A DNA stretch of 7,010 bases from Acidobacteriota bacterium (GCA_030609975.1 JAUWSR010000206.1:1-7010); one strand, 5' to 3'; shown: positions 1-6,367, counted from the first letter of the stretch. Numbers and translations: made by a program. Notes: generated from the letters alone by a model not told the origin.

Positions 1-110
1 CGAGAAGCGTCCAGAGCCGCCTGAATACTATCGCCGGCTACATAGGGACGAGCAAAAATTTTCACCAAGGGAGTGGGGGCCAGGCTAACGATAAAATTTT
101 TAAGATTCAC
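1..110 (-). CDS. Probable proline dehydrogenase, N-terminal fragment
   Basis: This is the first 37 codons of a gene that runs off the left edge; the frame is open from the GTG at 110-108 down to position 1. The peptide begins (M)NLKNFIVSLAPTPLVKIF and continues ARPYVAGDSIQAALDAS. The short hydrophobic start followed by a [RF]-[YF]-VAG-[DE]-[ST]-I-x-x-A-[LV] segment is the usual opening of stand-alone proline dehydrogenases of Gram-positive type, for example the 'RRFVAGDTIESAV' style. These enzymes oxidise proline to pyrroline-5-carboxylate with FAD at the membrane. The GTG start is backed by an AAAGGAG ribosome binding site at 117-123 with a 6-base spacer. The FAD-binding barrel lies outside the window, so the family call rests on one N-terminal motif. 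The gene follows the sugar kinase on the same strand after a 206-base gap and probably has its own promoter. Confidence 0.6.
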   Translation of the reverse strand, partial: MNLKNFIVSLAPTPLVKIFARPYVAGDSIQAALDAS

Positions 111-116
111 AGGTTT

Positions 117-123
117 CTCCTTT
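117..123 (-). promoter_or_regulatory. Ribosome binding site fixing a GTG start
   Basis: Read on the minus strand this is AAAGGAG, six bases before the GTG at 110-108. No ATG lies at a suitable distance, so this site decides the start of the proline dehydrogenase-like gene. Confidence 0.7.
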
Positions 124-166
124 CCTATCGATCACAAAGGGCCTATTTCAAACTAAAGAGAGATAA

Positions 167-195
167 AAAATAAAACATTTTAGCTAAGAGTTCAA
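167..195 (-). promoter_or_regulatory. Candidate sigma-70 promoter for the left-edge gene
   Basis: On the minus strand, TTGAAC (195-190) and TATTTT (172-167) are separated by exactly 17 bases. Each matches its consensus hexamer at 4 of 6 positions. The site lies in a very AT-rich stretch, which raises the chance of a coincidental match. Transcription would start near 160, about 50 bases before the GTG. It is the best spaced pair I found in the 111-316 gap, but it is weak evidence. Confidence 0.25.
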
Positions 196-316
196 GGTGT
201 GATTTTCATGATATTTCTCTTTCCATGCTGATTTTTCCCAAACGATACATTGTTCATAGGGAAGATTCACCCTAACTAAGCATTATTATGTCTCTCGATG
301 GACCTATATTTTTGCG

Positions 317-1555
317 CTAAATATTAAATTCCGTGAGGACAGACACACCGTCCACAAGTTTGAGGGCATGGACAGCGTATTTATCAGCCAGTTCTGGATA
401 ACTGCCTGGATAGGCCGCGCCCACAGCCTGTTTCAAATCATCGACGCTGCCCGCCGCCACCAGCACACCGGCCGCCCCCTTGTCGCCCCCTCCCAGCATC
501 CTCTCTCCATAAACTCCGGTAACGGTTCGGGCGATATCACACATGCTTTCCAGCTCAGGCCCGGAGATCTTGTAATCATCCCGCAGTCCGAAGCCATCCT
601 CACGGAAGATCTTGCCAACCGTGGCGACATCTCCTTCTTTCCAGGCGGCCAGCATCCGGTAAAAACGCTGCTGGGCAAAATAGATATAACGGAACCGGTC
701 ACACAGCTCCGGGTAGGAAGCACTATATTTAGAGATGATCTCCTCATAAAGTGCCTCATCTTTGACGTCCGCCAAGGACTGCAGCTCATATCTTGTTTGG
801 AGCAGGGACAGAAATCGTTCACATTCCGCCCGTCTGATCTTATAGGTCGATTTCTCCAGGCCCGGCCGCACTGTCCCGGTATCCAGACTGACCAGACGAA
901 AATCCGGTCCTTCACCTAAGGGAACATAATCCACGCGGCGCTCCTGGGGATGGTAATAGGTTCCTAATCCGGCACGTGAAAACAGGATCATGATCTGATC
1001 CAGCTGGCCACAGGGAGAACCGATGTAGTCCGTCTCCACCGCCTGGGCCATATCCACGATCCTGAAGGGGTCCTCGAGCTCGATGTCATTAACCTCTAGG
1101 AGGGAGAGCATCAGATTCAAGGTGAGTGAGGCGGAGCGTGACATGCCTCCGCCGGGAATATTCCCATAGAGCACAACATCCATCCCTCTCTTTAACTTAT
1201 AGCCTTCGCGCTGGAGGATATAGGCAACACCCAGGGGGAAACGTGCCCAGGACCCTGCGAATTCGGCGGAAAGGGGAGGCGGAAGCTCATTGAGGTTGAA
1301 CTCCACCACGCCTTGTTCAGGATAGTTGCCGCTGAACAATCTCACGCAGGGTGAGGCGGTGGCGACATAGGCCAACCAGATGAATCTGTCCGTTCCCACA
1401 CCAAAAAGTTCCGTTCCATTGTAATCCCCGTGTTCCACACCTAAACAGAATCGGGAAGATGTCCTGCGGATGCGGCCTCCTTCGAGGAGGATGCCTGCCT
1501 CTTGTGCATATTCCTGAAGCCTTTCCACCGCAGCCTTATCTTGAGAATCACTCAT
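317..1555 (-). CDS. Galactokinase-like GHMP sugar kinase
   Basis: This 412-residue protein is probably a cytoplasmic ATP-dependent kinase that phosphorylates galactose or a related sugar at C1. Visible motifs, in order, are the galactokinase sugar signature at residues 35-47 (R35, then GVEHGDYNG with E41, H42, D44), the ATP loop NIPGGGMSRSAS at 132-143, CGQLDQ at 182-187 where D186 matches the catalytic aspartate of galactokinases, and a third GHMP motif GERMLGGGDKGAAG at 350-363. Length is normal for galactokinase (about 380-430). The ATP loop has SRSAS where SSSAS is usual, and motif 3 has GGGDKGAAG where GGGFGGC is usual, so this is a divergent branch and the true substrate is open. ATG 1555 has AAGGA (1562-1566) six bases upstream. 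The divergent neighbour is an SGLT-type sugar symporter, which supports a sugar-uptake role. Alternatives are a kinase for N-acetylgalactosamine, arabinose or another aldose. Confidence 0.8.
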   Translation of the reverse strand: MSDSQDKAAVERLQEYAQEAGILLEGGRIRRTSSRFCLGVEHGDYNGTELFGVGTDRFIWLAYVATASPCVRLFSGNYPEQGVVEFNLNELPPPLSAEFAGSWARFPLGVAYILQREGYKLKRGMDVVLYGNIPGGGMSRSASLTLNLMLSLLEVNDIELEDPFRIVDMAQAVETDYIGSPCGQLDQIMILFSRAGLGTYYHPQERRVDYVPLGEGPDFRLVSLDTGTVRPGLEKSTYKIRRAECERFLSLLQTRYELQSLADVKDEALYEEIISKYSASYPELCDRFRYIYFAQQRFYRMLAAWKEGDVATVGKIFREDGFGLRDDYKISGPELESMCDIARTVTGVYGERMLGGGDKGAAGVLVAAGSVDDLKQAVGAAYPGSYPELADKYAVHALKLVDGVSVLTEFNI

Positions 1556-1565
1556 GATCTTTCCT

Positions 1566-1586
1566 TGAGAGTTTTTTAATCTCTCA
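1566..1586. promoter_or_regulatory. Small dyad in the kinase leader
   Basis: TGAGAG (1566-1571) and CTCTCA (1581-1586) form a 6-bp inverted repeat around a 9-base AT-rich centre. One arm touches the AAGGA ribosome binding site of the sugar kinase gene (1562-1566). It could be an operator half-site pair, or an mRNA hairpin limiting translation. It could also be chance in an AT-rich gap. Confidence 0.3.
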
Positions 1587-1620
1587 CCAATACTTTAGAT
1601 ATCAATCGGATTAAGAGAGT

Positions 1621-1649
1621 AGTTTATCTCGGTATTCTAGTGGGGTCAA
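1621..1649 (-). promoter_or_regulatory. Candidate sigma-70 promoter of the sugar kinase
   Basis: On the minus strand, TTGACC (1649-1644, 5 of 6 matches to TTGACA) and TAAACT (1626-1621, 4 of 6 matches) are 17 bases apart. Transcription would begin near 1614, giving a leader of about 60 bases that contains the TGAGAG/CTCTCA dyad and the ribosome binding site. Position and spacing fit the divergent gene arrangement well. Confidence 0.4.
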
Positions 1650-1709
1650 TACACATCAAACACTATCATAATTAAAAGCTAAAACCTGAATTAGCGATCG
1701 AAACTCTGC

Positions 1710-1738
1710 TTGCCTAGAAATAACAATTGAGATAAATT
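1710..1738 (+). promoter_or_regulatory. Weak candidate promoter of the symporter
   Basis: TTGCCT (1710-1715) and TAAATT (1733-1738) are separated by 17 bases, each matching consensus at 4 of 6 positions. The start would fall near 1745, so close to the AAGAGG ribosome binding site (1746-1751) that the leader would be very short. A second -10-like sequence, CATAAT at 1667-1672, has no -35 partner. The real promoter may be activator-dependent. Confidence 0.2.
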
Positions 1739-1760
1739 AACACCCAAGAGGATAACGGAT

Positions 1761-3305
1761 ATGAGATTCAGCACGCTTGATATTTCGATCTTTGTCGCCT
1801 TCTTCGCGCTGGTGCTGTCCATCAGCATGTACAAAAGTCGTAAAGAAAAAACCGGGGAAGACTATTTTCTCGCCGGCCGCAACCTGCTTTGGCCGTTTAT
1901 CTCTTTGTCACTCATCGCGGCCAACATCTCCAGCGAACACTTCGTGGGAATGTCCGGTCAGGGAGCCGGAAGCGTAGGGCTGGCTATTGCCAGCTACGAA
2001 TGGTTGGCAGCCATCACCCTGGTGTTTGTGGCATTTTTCTTTTTGCCCAAGTTCCTGAGCAGTGGTATTTACACCATCCCGGAGTTCCTGGAGTACCGCT
2101 ACAACTCCACAGCTCGAGGGATCATGGCCTTCTACACCATGATCATCTACGTGGGTGTGACCATCGCCTCGGTGCTTTACTCGGGAGCTTTGGCGTTAAA
2201 GACCATCTTCGATGTGGACCTCACCCAGTCTATCTGGGCCATCGGTGCTGTCGCTGCCCTTTACACCATCTGGGGCGGACTTAAAGCTGTGGCTTGGGCC
2301 GACCTCTTTCAGGGATCGGCCCTGATCTTGGGCGGCATTGTGGTCATGGTGCTAGCATTCATCGCCGTGGGAGGCGTCCAGGAGTTTTTCCAAACAAATT
2401 CCGACAAGCTGCACATGATCCTGCCCAAAGATCATCCCGTTCTGCCTTGGACGGCTCTGGTCATAGGGCTGTGGATCCCCAACCTTTATTACTGGGGTCT
2501 CAATCAATTCATCACCCAAAGATCGTTGGCGGCAAAATCCTTGAAGCATGGACAGCTGGGCATCATCTTTGCTGCCGGATTGAAACTGCTCATTCCCTTT
2601 ATCATCGTGATGCCGGGGATCATGGCCTTCCAGCTCTACGGAAATCAGATGTCCGGCTCCGGCGGCACAGCGGATGCCGCCTATCCGCTGCTCATCCGCA
2701 ACCTCGTTCCCGGAGGCTTGCGAGGTTTTATGCTGGCGGCCATCGCCGGAGCTGTCATCAGTACTTTGGCTTCTATGTTGAATTCTGCCTCCACCATTTT
2801 CACTATGGACCTTTTTAAACGCTATTGGAAACAGGACGCCTCGCAGCGCGCCATCATCACCATGGGTCGGGTGACGACCTTTATCTTTGTCATGATAGGC
2901 TGTGTGATCGCACCTCAACTAGGCCATCCCCGCTTCCAGGGGATATTTAACTATATCCAGGAATTTCAGGGTTATATTTCTCCCGGGATCTTAGGTGCTT
3001 TCCTTTTCGGGCTGCTTATTAAGCGGGCACCTCAGGCCGCAGGTGTGGCCGCTTTGATGCTCAACCCCTTGATCTATGGATTTCTGGCTTGGCAGTTTGG
3101 TGATATCGCCTTCCTCAACCGCATGGCCATCACCTTTGGCGTGATCATCCTTGTCATGACGGTCATCACCCTGCTGCGGCCCTTGGAAAAACCCATGGTC
3201 ATGCCGGTCCGGGAAACCTTCGATATGCGCCCGGCCCCGGCCGTCAAATACCTCGGCATCGCCGTCGTCCTCATCACCATCACGCTTTATATTATTTTTT
3301 GGTAA
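1761..3305 (+). CDS. Sodium/sugar symporter, SGLT (SSS) family
   Basis: This 514-residue inner-membrane transporter probably imports galactose, glucose or a similar sugar with sodium. It resembles Vibrio vSGLT along its length: EDYFLAGR (33-40), LIAANISSEHFVGMSG (51-66), ASYEW (77-81), IYTIPEFLEYRY (103-114), WGGLKAVAWADLFQ (171-184), NLYYWGLNQ (241-249), LAAKS (256-260), STLASMLNSASTIFTMD (334-350) and YIQE (398-401). Residues matching known vSGLT sugar contacts are N55, E59, E80, N241, Y244 (inner gate), K259 and Q400; those matching the Na2 sodium site are A53, I56, A331, S334 and T335. Residue 60 is His where vSGLT has Gln69; mammalian SGLT1 also has His there. The protein ends at the helix 495-514, so the last helix of vSGLT is absent and I expect 13 membrane spans. 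ATG 1761 follows AAGAGG by 9 bases. The divergent sugar kinase supports sugar import; the exact sugar is inferred. Confidence 0.9.
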   Translation: MRFSTLDISIFVAFFALVLSISMYKSRKEKTGEDYFLAGRNLLWPFISLSLIAANISSEHFVGMSGQGAGSVGLAIASYEWLAAITLVFVAFFFLPKFLSSGIYTIPEFLEYRYNSTARGIMAFYTMIIYVGVTIASVLYSGALALKTIFDVDLTQSIWAIGAVAALYTIWGGLKAVAWADLFQGSALILGGIVVMVLAFIAVGGVQEFFQTNSDKLHMILPKDHPVLPWTALVIGLWIPNLYYWGLNQFITQRSLAAKSLKHGQLGIIFAAGLKLLIPFIIVMPGIMAFQLYGNQMSGSGGTADAAYPLLIRNLVPGGLRGFMLAAIAGAVISTLASMLNSASTIFTMDLFKRYWKQDASQRAIITMGRVTTFIFVMIGCVIAPQLGHPRFQGIFNYIQEFQGYISPGILGAFLFGLLIKRAPQAAGVAALMLNPLIYGFLAWQFGDIAFLNRMAITFGVIILVMTVITLLRPLEKPMVMPVRETFDMRPAPAVKYLGIAVVLITITLYIIFW

Positions 3306-3340
3306 AACGGGGGCGGCCCACGGCAACTTATTGATTTCAA

Positions 3341-3391
3341 AAGGCAAAATGCCTTAGAACTCCCATCATTTTTGCTAAGGCTTTCATTTTT
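3341..3391 (+). terminator. Probable terminator between convergent genes
   Basis: Three related arms occur: AAGGCA (3341-3346), TGCCTTAG (3350-3357) and CTAAGGC (3375-3381). Arms 2 and 3 pair over 7 bp (GCCTTAG with CTAAGGC, 17-base loop) and are followed by TTTCATTTTT (3382-3391), a fair rho-independent terminator for the symporter. Arms 1 and 2 can instead pair over 6 bp around AAA; read on the minus strand that hairpin is followed by TTGAAAT and could stop transcripts arriving from trmL. The two pairings exclude each other, because both use arm 2. A convergent gap is the expected place for a two-way terminator. Confidence 0.55.
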
Positions 3392-3450
3392 GGGGGTCGA
3401 ATGATATCTCTAAAAAATACTCAGAAAACAAAGCTCTTTTAAGGCTTGCC

Positions 3451-3942
3451 TCAGCTGAACTCTGCACCTCCATCCAACTTGAGTTTCTTAAAGCCGCTAC
3501 GGCGGCAGGCCTCGTAGGCTACAATGGCAACAGCATTGGAAAGATTAAGAGAACGGGCCTCTGCTTGCATCGGGATCCGATAGCACTTCGTCAAATGTGC
3601 TTTTAGGACAGCATCCGGTAGACCTGTGGTCTCACGCCCGAAGATCAAAAAAATCGGACCGGAAAAATCGGCTTGGTCATAGGGCTTGGACGCTTTTTTG
3701 GTGATGAAGATATGGTTTCCGTCCGGATAACTGTTCAGAAACTCTTCAAGGCTATCATAGTAACAAATCTCCACCATGTGCCAATAATCCAGACCAGCCC
3801 GTTTGAGATGTTTATCGGCCACAGAAAAGCCCAGAGGTTTGATCATGTGCAACCTTGCACCCAAGGCCGCACATGTACGCACGACATTGCCTGTGTTTTG
3901 AGGGATTTCGGGCTGGTACAAGACCACATTCAGTTCTAACAT
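3451..3942 (-). CDS. trmL: tRNA (cytidine(34)-2'-O)-methyltransferase
   Basis: TrmL is a small SPOUT-class enzyme that uses S-adenosylmethionine to methylate the 2'-hydroxyl of the wobble nucleotide (C34 or cmnm5U34) in certain leucine tRNAs, aiding decoding. The 163-residue protein is close to the family length (E. coli about 157) and shows the hallmark pieces in order: LYQPEIPQNTGNVVRTCAA at 8-26, the RLHMIKPLGF strand at 30-39, KRAGLDYW at 47-54, the knot motif IFGRETTGLP at 100-109, and RIPM plus RSLNLSNAVAIVAYEA at 122-145. These form the trefoil knot that binds the cofactor. The C-terminal tail after residue 150 is short and charged. The ribosome binding site before ATG 3942 is weak (GGAAA about 8 bases upstream). 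The gene stands alone, convergent with the symporter and divergent from folD. Confidence 0.95.
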   Translation of the reverse strand: MLELNVVLYQPEIPQNTGNVVRTCAALGARLHMIKPLGFSVADKHLKRAGLDYWHMVEICYYDSLEEFLNSYPDGNHIFITKKASKPYDQADFSGPIFLIFGRETTGLPDAVLKAHLTKCYRIPMQAEARSLNLSNAVAIVAYEACRRSGFKKLKLDGGAEFS

Positions 3943-3959
3943 GGCGGATTTCCAACCTT

Positions 3960-3968
3960 ATTGTATCA
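3960..3968 (-). promoter_or_regulatory. Candidate extended -10 promoter of trmL
   Basis: On the minus strand this reads TGATACAAT, the TGn extension followed by a -10 hexamer matching 5 of 6 consensus bases. No good -35 is seen at 17 bases, as is common for extended -10 sites. The start would fall only about 11 bases before ATG 3942, so the leader would be very short, which fits the weak ribosome binding site but lowers confidence. Confidence 0.35.
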
Positions 3969-4039
3969 AATCATCAAGAGGAGAAAAACGGTTATCCTAA
4001 AACATTCCAGGGAAATGCCCGCCATTTTGTATTTCGAAC

Positions 4040-4068
4040 TGGACGCCGTCCAAAAAGCATGTTATCTT
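4040..4068 (+). promoter_or_regulatory. Candidate promoter of folD with overlapping palindrome
   Basis: TGGACG (4040-4045) and TATCTT (4063-4068) are 17 bases apart, and the -10 is preceded by TGT (4060-4062), an extended -10. Each hexamer matches 4 of 6 consensus positions. A short perfect palindrome, GGACGCCGTCC (4041-4051), lies over the -35 and could bind a regulator. Transcription would start near 4075, about 50 bases before the GTG start. Confidence 0.3.
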
Positions 4069-4091
4069 AGCAACGATTTGACCCCGGGTAG

Positions 4092-4105
4092 TCGAGTGTA
4101 CTCGA
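4092..4105 (+). repeat. Palindrome just before the folD ribosome binding site
   Basis: TCGAGT (4092-4097) and ACTCGA (4100-4105) form a 6-bp inverted repeat around a two-base centre. It ends seven bases before the AGGAGG site. As DNA it has operator-like symmetry in the expected folD leader. As RNA the two-base loop is too tight, so only a shorter stem would form. Function is unknown. Confidence 0.35.
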
Positions 4106-4111
4106 GGAGAG

Positions 4112-4117
4112 AGGAGG
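4112..4117 (+). promoter_or_regulatory. Strong ribosome binding site fixing the folD GTG start
   Basis: A perfect AGGAGG lies six bases before the GTG at 4124, inside a longer purine-rich run (4104-4120). It supports GTG as the start and gives FolD its normal N-terminus (AAKIIDGEA). Confidence 0.85.
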
Positions 4118-4123
4118 AAAACA

Positions 4124-5008
4124 GTGGCCGCAAAAATAATCGATGGTGAAGCCGTAGCGAGTCGGATCAGAGAAGAGATCAAGGCAACCGTAGCGGAAAT
4201 GGTTGCCAACAATCAATCCCCTCCCGGATTGGCAACTGTCTTGGTGGGGGAGAATCCCGCCTCTCAGCAGTACGTCCGCATGAAGCAAAATCGCTGCAAA
4301 AAAGTCGGGATTCAATCTTTCGGATACAATCTTCCTGCTGAGACTTCCCAGGAAGAAGTGGAAAAACTTGTAAGTGAGCTGGGTTCAGACCCCAAGGTCC
4401 ACGGGATCCTGGTACAGCTCCCGTTGCCGGATCACCTGGATGAGGAGGCTGTCCTCAACACCATACCTTTACATAAAGATATCGACGGATTTCATCCGGT
4501 GAATATCGGGCGCCTAACAATGAAAGGTCGCAAGCCGTTGTTTATCCCCTGTACCCCTGCCGGAGTCATCCGTCTCCTGGAAGAAGTCGGGGCGGAATTT
4601 GATGGAGCGGAGGCCGTGGTCCTCGGCCGCAGCAACATCGTGGGCATGCCTACAGCCCTACTGCTCATACATAAAAATGCAACAGTGACCATCTGTCACA
4701 GTCGAACCAAAGATCTGCCCGGTGTGTGCCGCAAGGCGGACATCCTGGTGGCAGCCGTAGGCCGCCCCCAGATGGTTAAGGCTGACTGGGTCAAACCTGG
4801 CGCTTTTGTTATCGACGTGGGAAGCAACCGCGTCGATGCTCCAGATACGGAAAAAGGCTACCGGTGGGTGGGCGATGTGGACTTTGATGATGTCAAAGAG
4901 GTCGCTGGAGCACTTTCTCCTTCCCCCGGGGGTGTGGGTCCCATGACCATCGCAGGGCTGCTGCAGAACACACTGCGGGCTGCTCAGATCGCGGATGAAA
5001 TGAAATAG
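4124..5008 (+). CDS. folD: Bifunctional methylenetetrahydrofolate dehydrogenase/cyclohydrolase
   Basis: FolD catalyses NADP-dependent oxidation of 5,10-methylene-tetrahydrofolate and hydrolysis of the methenyl product to 10-formyl-tetrahydrofolate, linking serine/glycine one-carbon units to purine and formyl-Met synthesis in the cytoplasm. The 294 residues match the family length (E. coli 288). Seen in order are VGENPASQQYVRMK (41-54) with Y50 and the catalytic lysine K54, GILVQLPLP (94-102) with Q98, DIDGFHPVN (119-127) with D121, PCTPAGV (142-148), the nucleotide-binding GRSNIVGMP (168-176), and SPSPGGVGPMT (265-275), a slight variant of the usual TPVPGGVGPMT. All catalytic residues are present, so the enzyme should be active. 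The gene is monocistronic in the window, divergent from trmL and convergent with the URO-D-like gene. The 68-base gap after it has no clear hairpin terminator. Confidence 0.97.
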   Translation: MAAKIIDGEAVASRIREEIKATVAEMVANNQSPPGLATVLVGENPASQQYVRMKQNRCKKVGIQSFGYNLPAETSQEEVEKLVSELGSDPKVHGILVQLPLPDHLDEEAVLNTIPLHKDIDGFHPVNIGRLTMKGRKPLFIPCTPAGVIRLLEEVGAEFDGAEAVVLGRSNIVGMPTALLLIHKNATVTICHSRTKDLPGVCRKADILVAAVGRPQMVKADWVKPGAFVIDVGSNRVDAPDTEKGYRWVGDVDFDDVKEVAGALSPSPGGVGPMTIAGLLQNTLRAAQIADEMK

Positions 5009-5076
5009 AATGCAGGAGCCGCTGGTTTTAAACGGGATGAGCCCATTCGCAACCTATTCTTGACCTATCGTAAAAT

Positions 5077-6339
5077 TCAGGTGATGACGCTATCTTGGAT
5101 GGCTCGAAACATCGCCAACACATTCTGGGTGGGAACATTAGCCTGGATATTGTGGATGCTGTTGAACACGAAACCGCTTTCATGTGCGAAGATCTCGATT
5201 CTTTCCCGAACCTCACGGTAAACCTCATCGGGCGATCCAAAGGGAAGGGTTTTTTGAGTATCCACTCCCCCACCCCAAAATACTAAGTCTTTGCCGAATT
5301 CCCTTTTTAAACGTCGGGGTTCCATGTGCTTCGCTGAGCACTGGACGGGATTGAAGATATCAAAGCCGGCCTCGATGAATTCAGGGAGCAGTTCGTATAC
5401 AGAACCACAGGAGTGAATGAAGGTTTTCCAGTTGGTCAGACTGTGGATCTTTTGGTTGACACGGATGTGGAAAGGTTTAAAAAGCTCCCGGTAGGAATCT
5501 GCTGAGGCACGCAGACCGGTCTGCATGCCAAAATCAGCCCCTGTAACAAAAACAACGTCGACATAGTCACACACGGACTCAGCAATGCGCTCTATGTTTT
5601 TAAGGCCGATCTCACACTGTCGCTCGAAAATCTGCTTGATGTAATCTTTTCTCAGAGCCAGCGATACATACCACTCCTCCACATCCCGTATTCCACGGGG
5701 ATGCTTCAGCCACAAGGCGGGAACCAGCGCGATGTCGCCAAAACCCAGTCCCCCAAAACTGAGAAACAGGCCGCATTCTGTGGTCTCATATAAACGCTTG
5801 GCTTCAAGAGCAAAGTAATTTAGGTCCTCATCGCTAAGCAGTTCGAATTCCTCACAATTATCCAAGGGATCGAGCTTATGTTCATCCAAGGGCTGCTGCC
5901 GGTCCAGGGCATCGAAGAAAAAACCGGACCGGGGCATTTTAGCACAGGGTGGGGCCGAGGTGTCCCCCTCGGGATATATGTATGTTTCTCCCTTTTCATT
6001 CCGGGTGACATTAAAAGCTTCAGGAACCAGGACCTTGGTGCCATCAGGCATGCTGAATGGTTTCCAGCCCTGGTTGGTGAAGCCAAACATGTTGCGGGGA
6101 GAAGACACGCCTACAACATCAATTCCTAGTGCTTGGCGGAGTTCGGCGTCGATCTCGCCCAGCATCTGATAAGGCTCGATGATCTTGACGCGATAATCAG
6201 GATCGGGAAGCAGTGCCTGACGCAGGCGATGGACAGCACCTGCTGCCATTCCGGTTACGCCAGAAGCACCAAAATCTACACAGACCCGATCTGTGGATTT
6301 ATGGTTTATTGCGGCGCGCAGCCGTTCCTTAGAAGTCAT
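5077..6339 (-). CDS. URO-D superfamily protein, methyltransferase-like
   Basis: This 420-residue protein belongs to the uroporphyrinogen decarboxylase superfamily, which also includes corrinoid-linked methyltransferases such as MtaA, MtbA and CmuA. It starts with the family's MTSKERLRAAINHKSTDRV. Later it has GADFGMQTG (267-275), FIHSCGSVYELLPEFIEAGFD (308-328), NPVQCSA (330-336), FWGGGVDTQ (354-362) and SIHNIQANVP (394-403). H309 and C311 match the first two zinc ligands of MtaA/MtbA. At the place of their third ligand (Cys in a GCG motif) this protein appears to have H396; C334 is another candidate. At 420 residues it is longer than a typical HemE (about 350), and no heme genes are nearby, so I do not call it HemE. 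No corrinoid protein is in view, so the substrate is unknown. The ribosome binding site is poor (AAGGA about 13 bases from ATG 6339), but no better in-frame start exists. It follows the M55 peptidase after 124 bases. Confidence 0.8.
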   Translation of the reverse strand: MTSKERLRAAINHKSTDRVCVDFGASGVTGMAAGAVHRLRQALLPDPDYRVKIIEPYQMLGEIDAELRQALGIDVVGVSSPRNMFGFTNQGWKPFSMPDGTKVLVPEAFNVTRNEKGETYIYPEGDTSAPPCAKMPRSGFFFDALDRQQPLDEHKLDPLDNCEEFELLSDEDLNYFALEAKRLYETTECGLFLSFGGLGFGDIALVPALWLKHPRGIRDVEEWYVSLALRKDYIKQIFERQCEIGLKNIERIAESVCDYVDVVFVTGADFGMQTGLRASADSYRELFKPFHIRVNQKIHSLTNWKTFIHSCGSVYELLPEFIEAGFDIFNPVQCSAKHMEPRRLKREFGKDLVFWGGGVDTQKTLPFGSPDEVYREVRERIEIFAHESGFVFNSIHNIQANVPTQNVLAMFRAIQDSVIT

Positions 6340-6367
6340 GCGTATTGAAGATTCCTTAAAGTCAAAC

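Noticed and set aside
368..919. Open frames on both strands inside the sugar kinase gene (+ 368-919 and - 433-915)
   Set aside because: They overlap a gene with clear GHMP motifs and show no recognisable protein features; they are shadows.
1889..2918. Long open frames overlapping the symporter (+ 1889-2284, + 2294-2818, - 2352-2918)
   Set aside because: The symporter frame is intact and conserved throughout; the others are rich in His, Arg and Gly and look like frame shadows.
3855..4070. + strand frame overlapping the start of trmL
   Set aside because: Antisense to conserved trmL codons, with no recognisable motif.
3961..4149. Small + strand frame between trmL and folD, starting TTG at 3961
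   Set aside because: It has no suitable ribosome binding site before its start, runs across the folD GTG in another frame, and lies over the likely control region.
5009..5076. Terminator between folD and the URO-D-like gene
   Set aside because: The 68-base gap shows no inverted repeat longer than four bases followed by a T tract.
5077..6339. Calling the URO-D-like gene hemE
   Set aside because: The N-terminus, the HxCG/HNIQ motifs and the 420-residue length point to the methyltransferase-like branch, and no heme genes are nearby.
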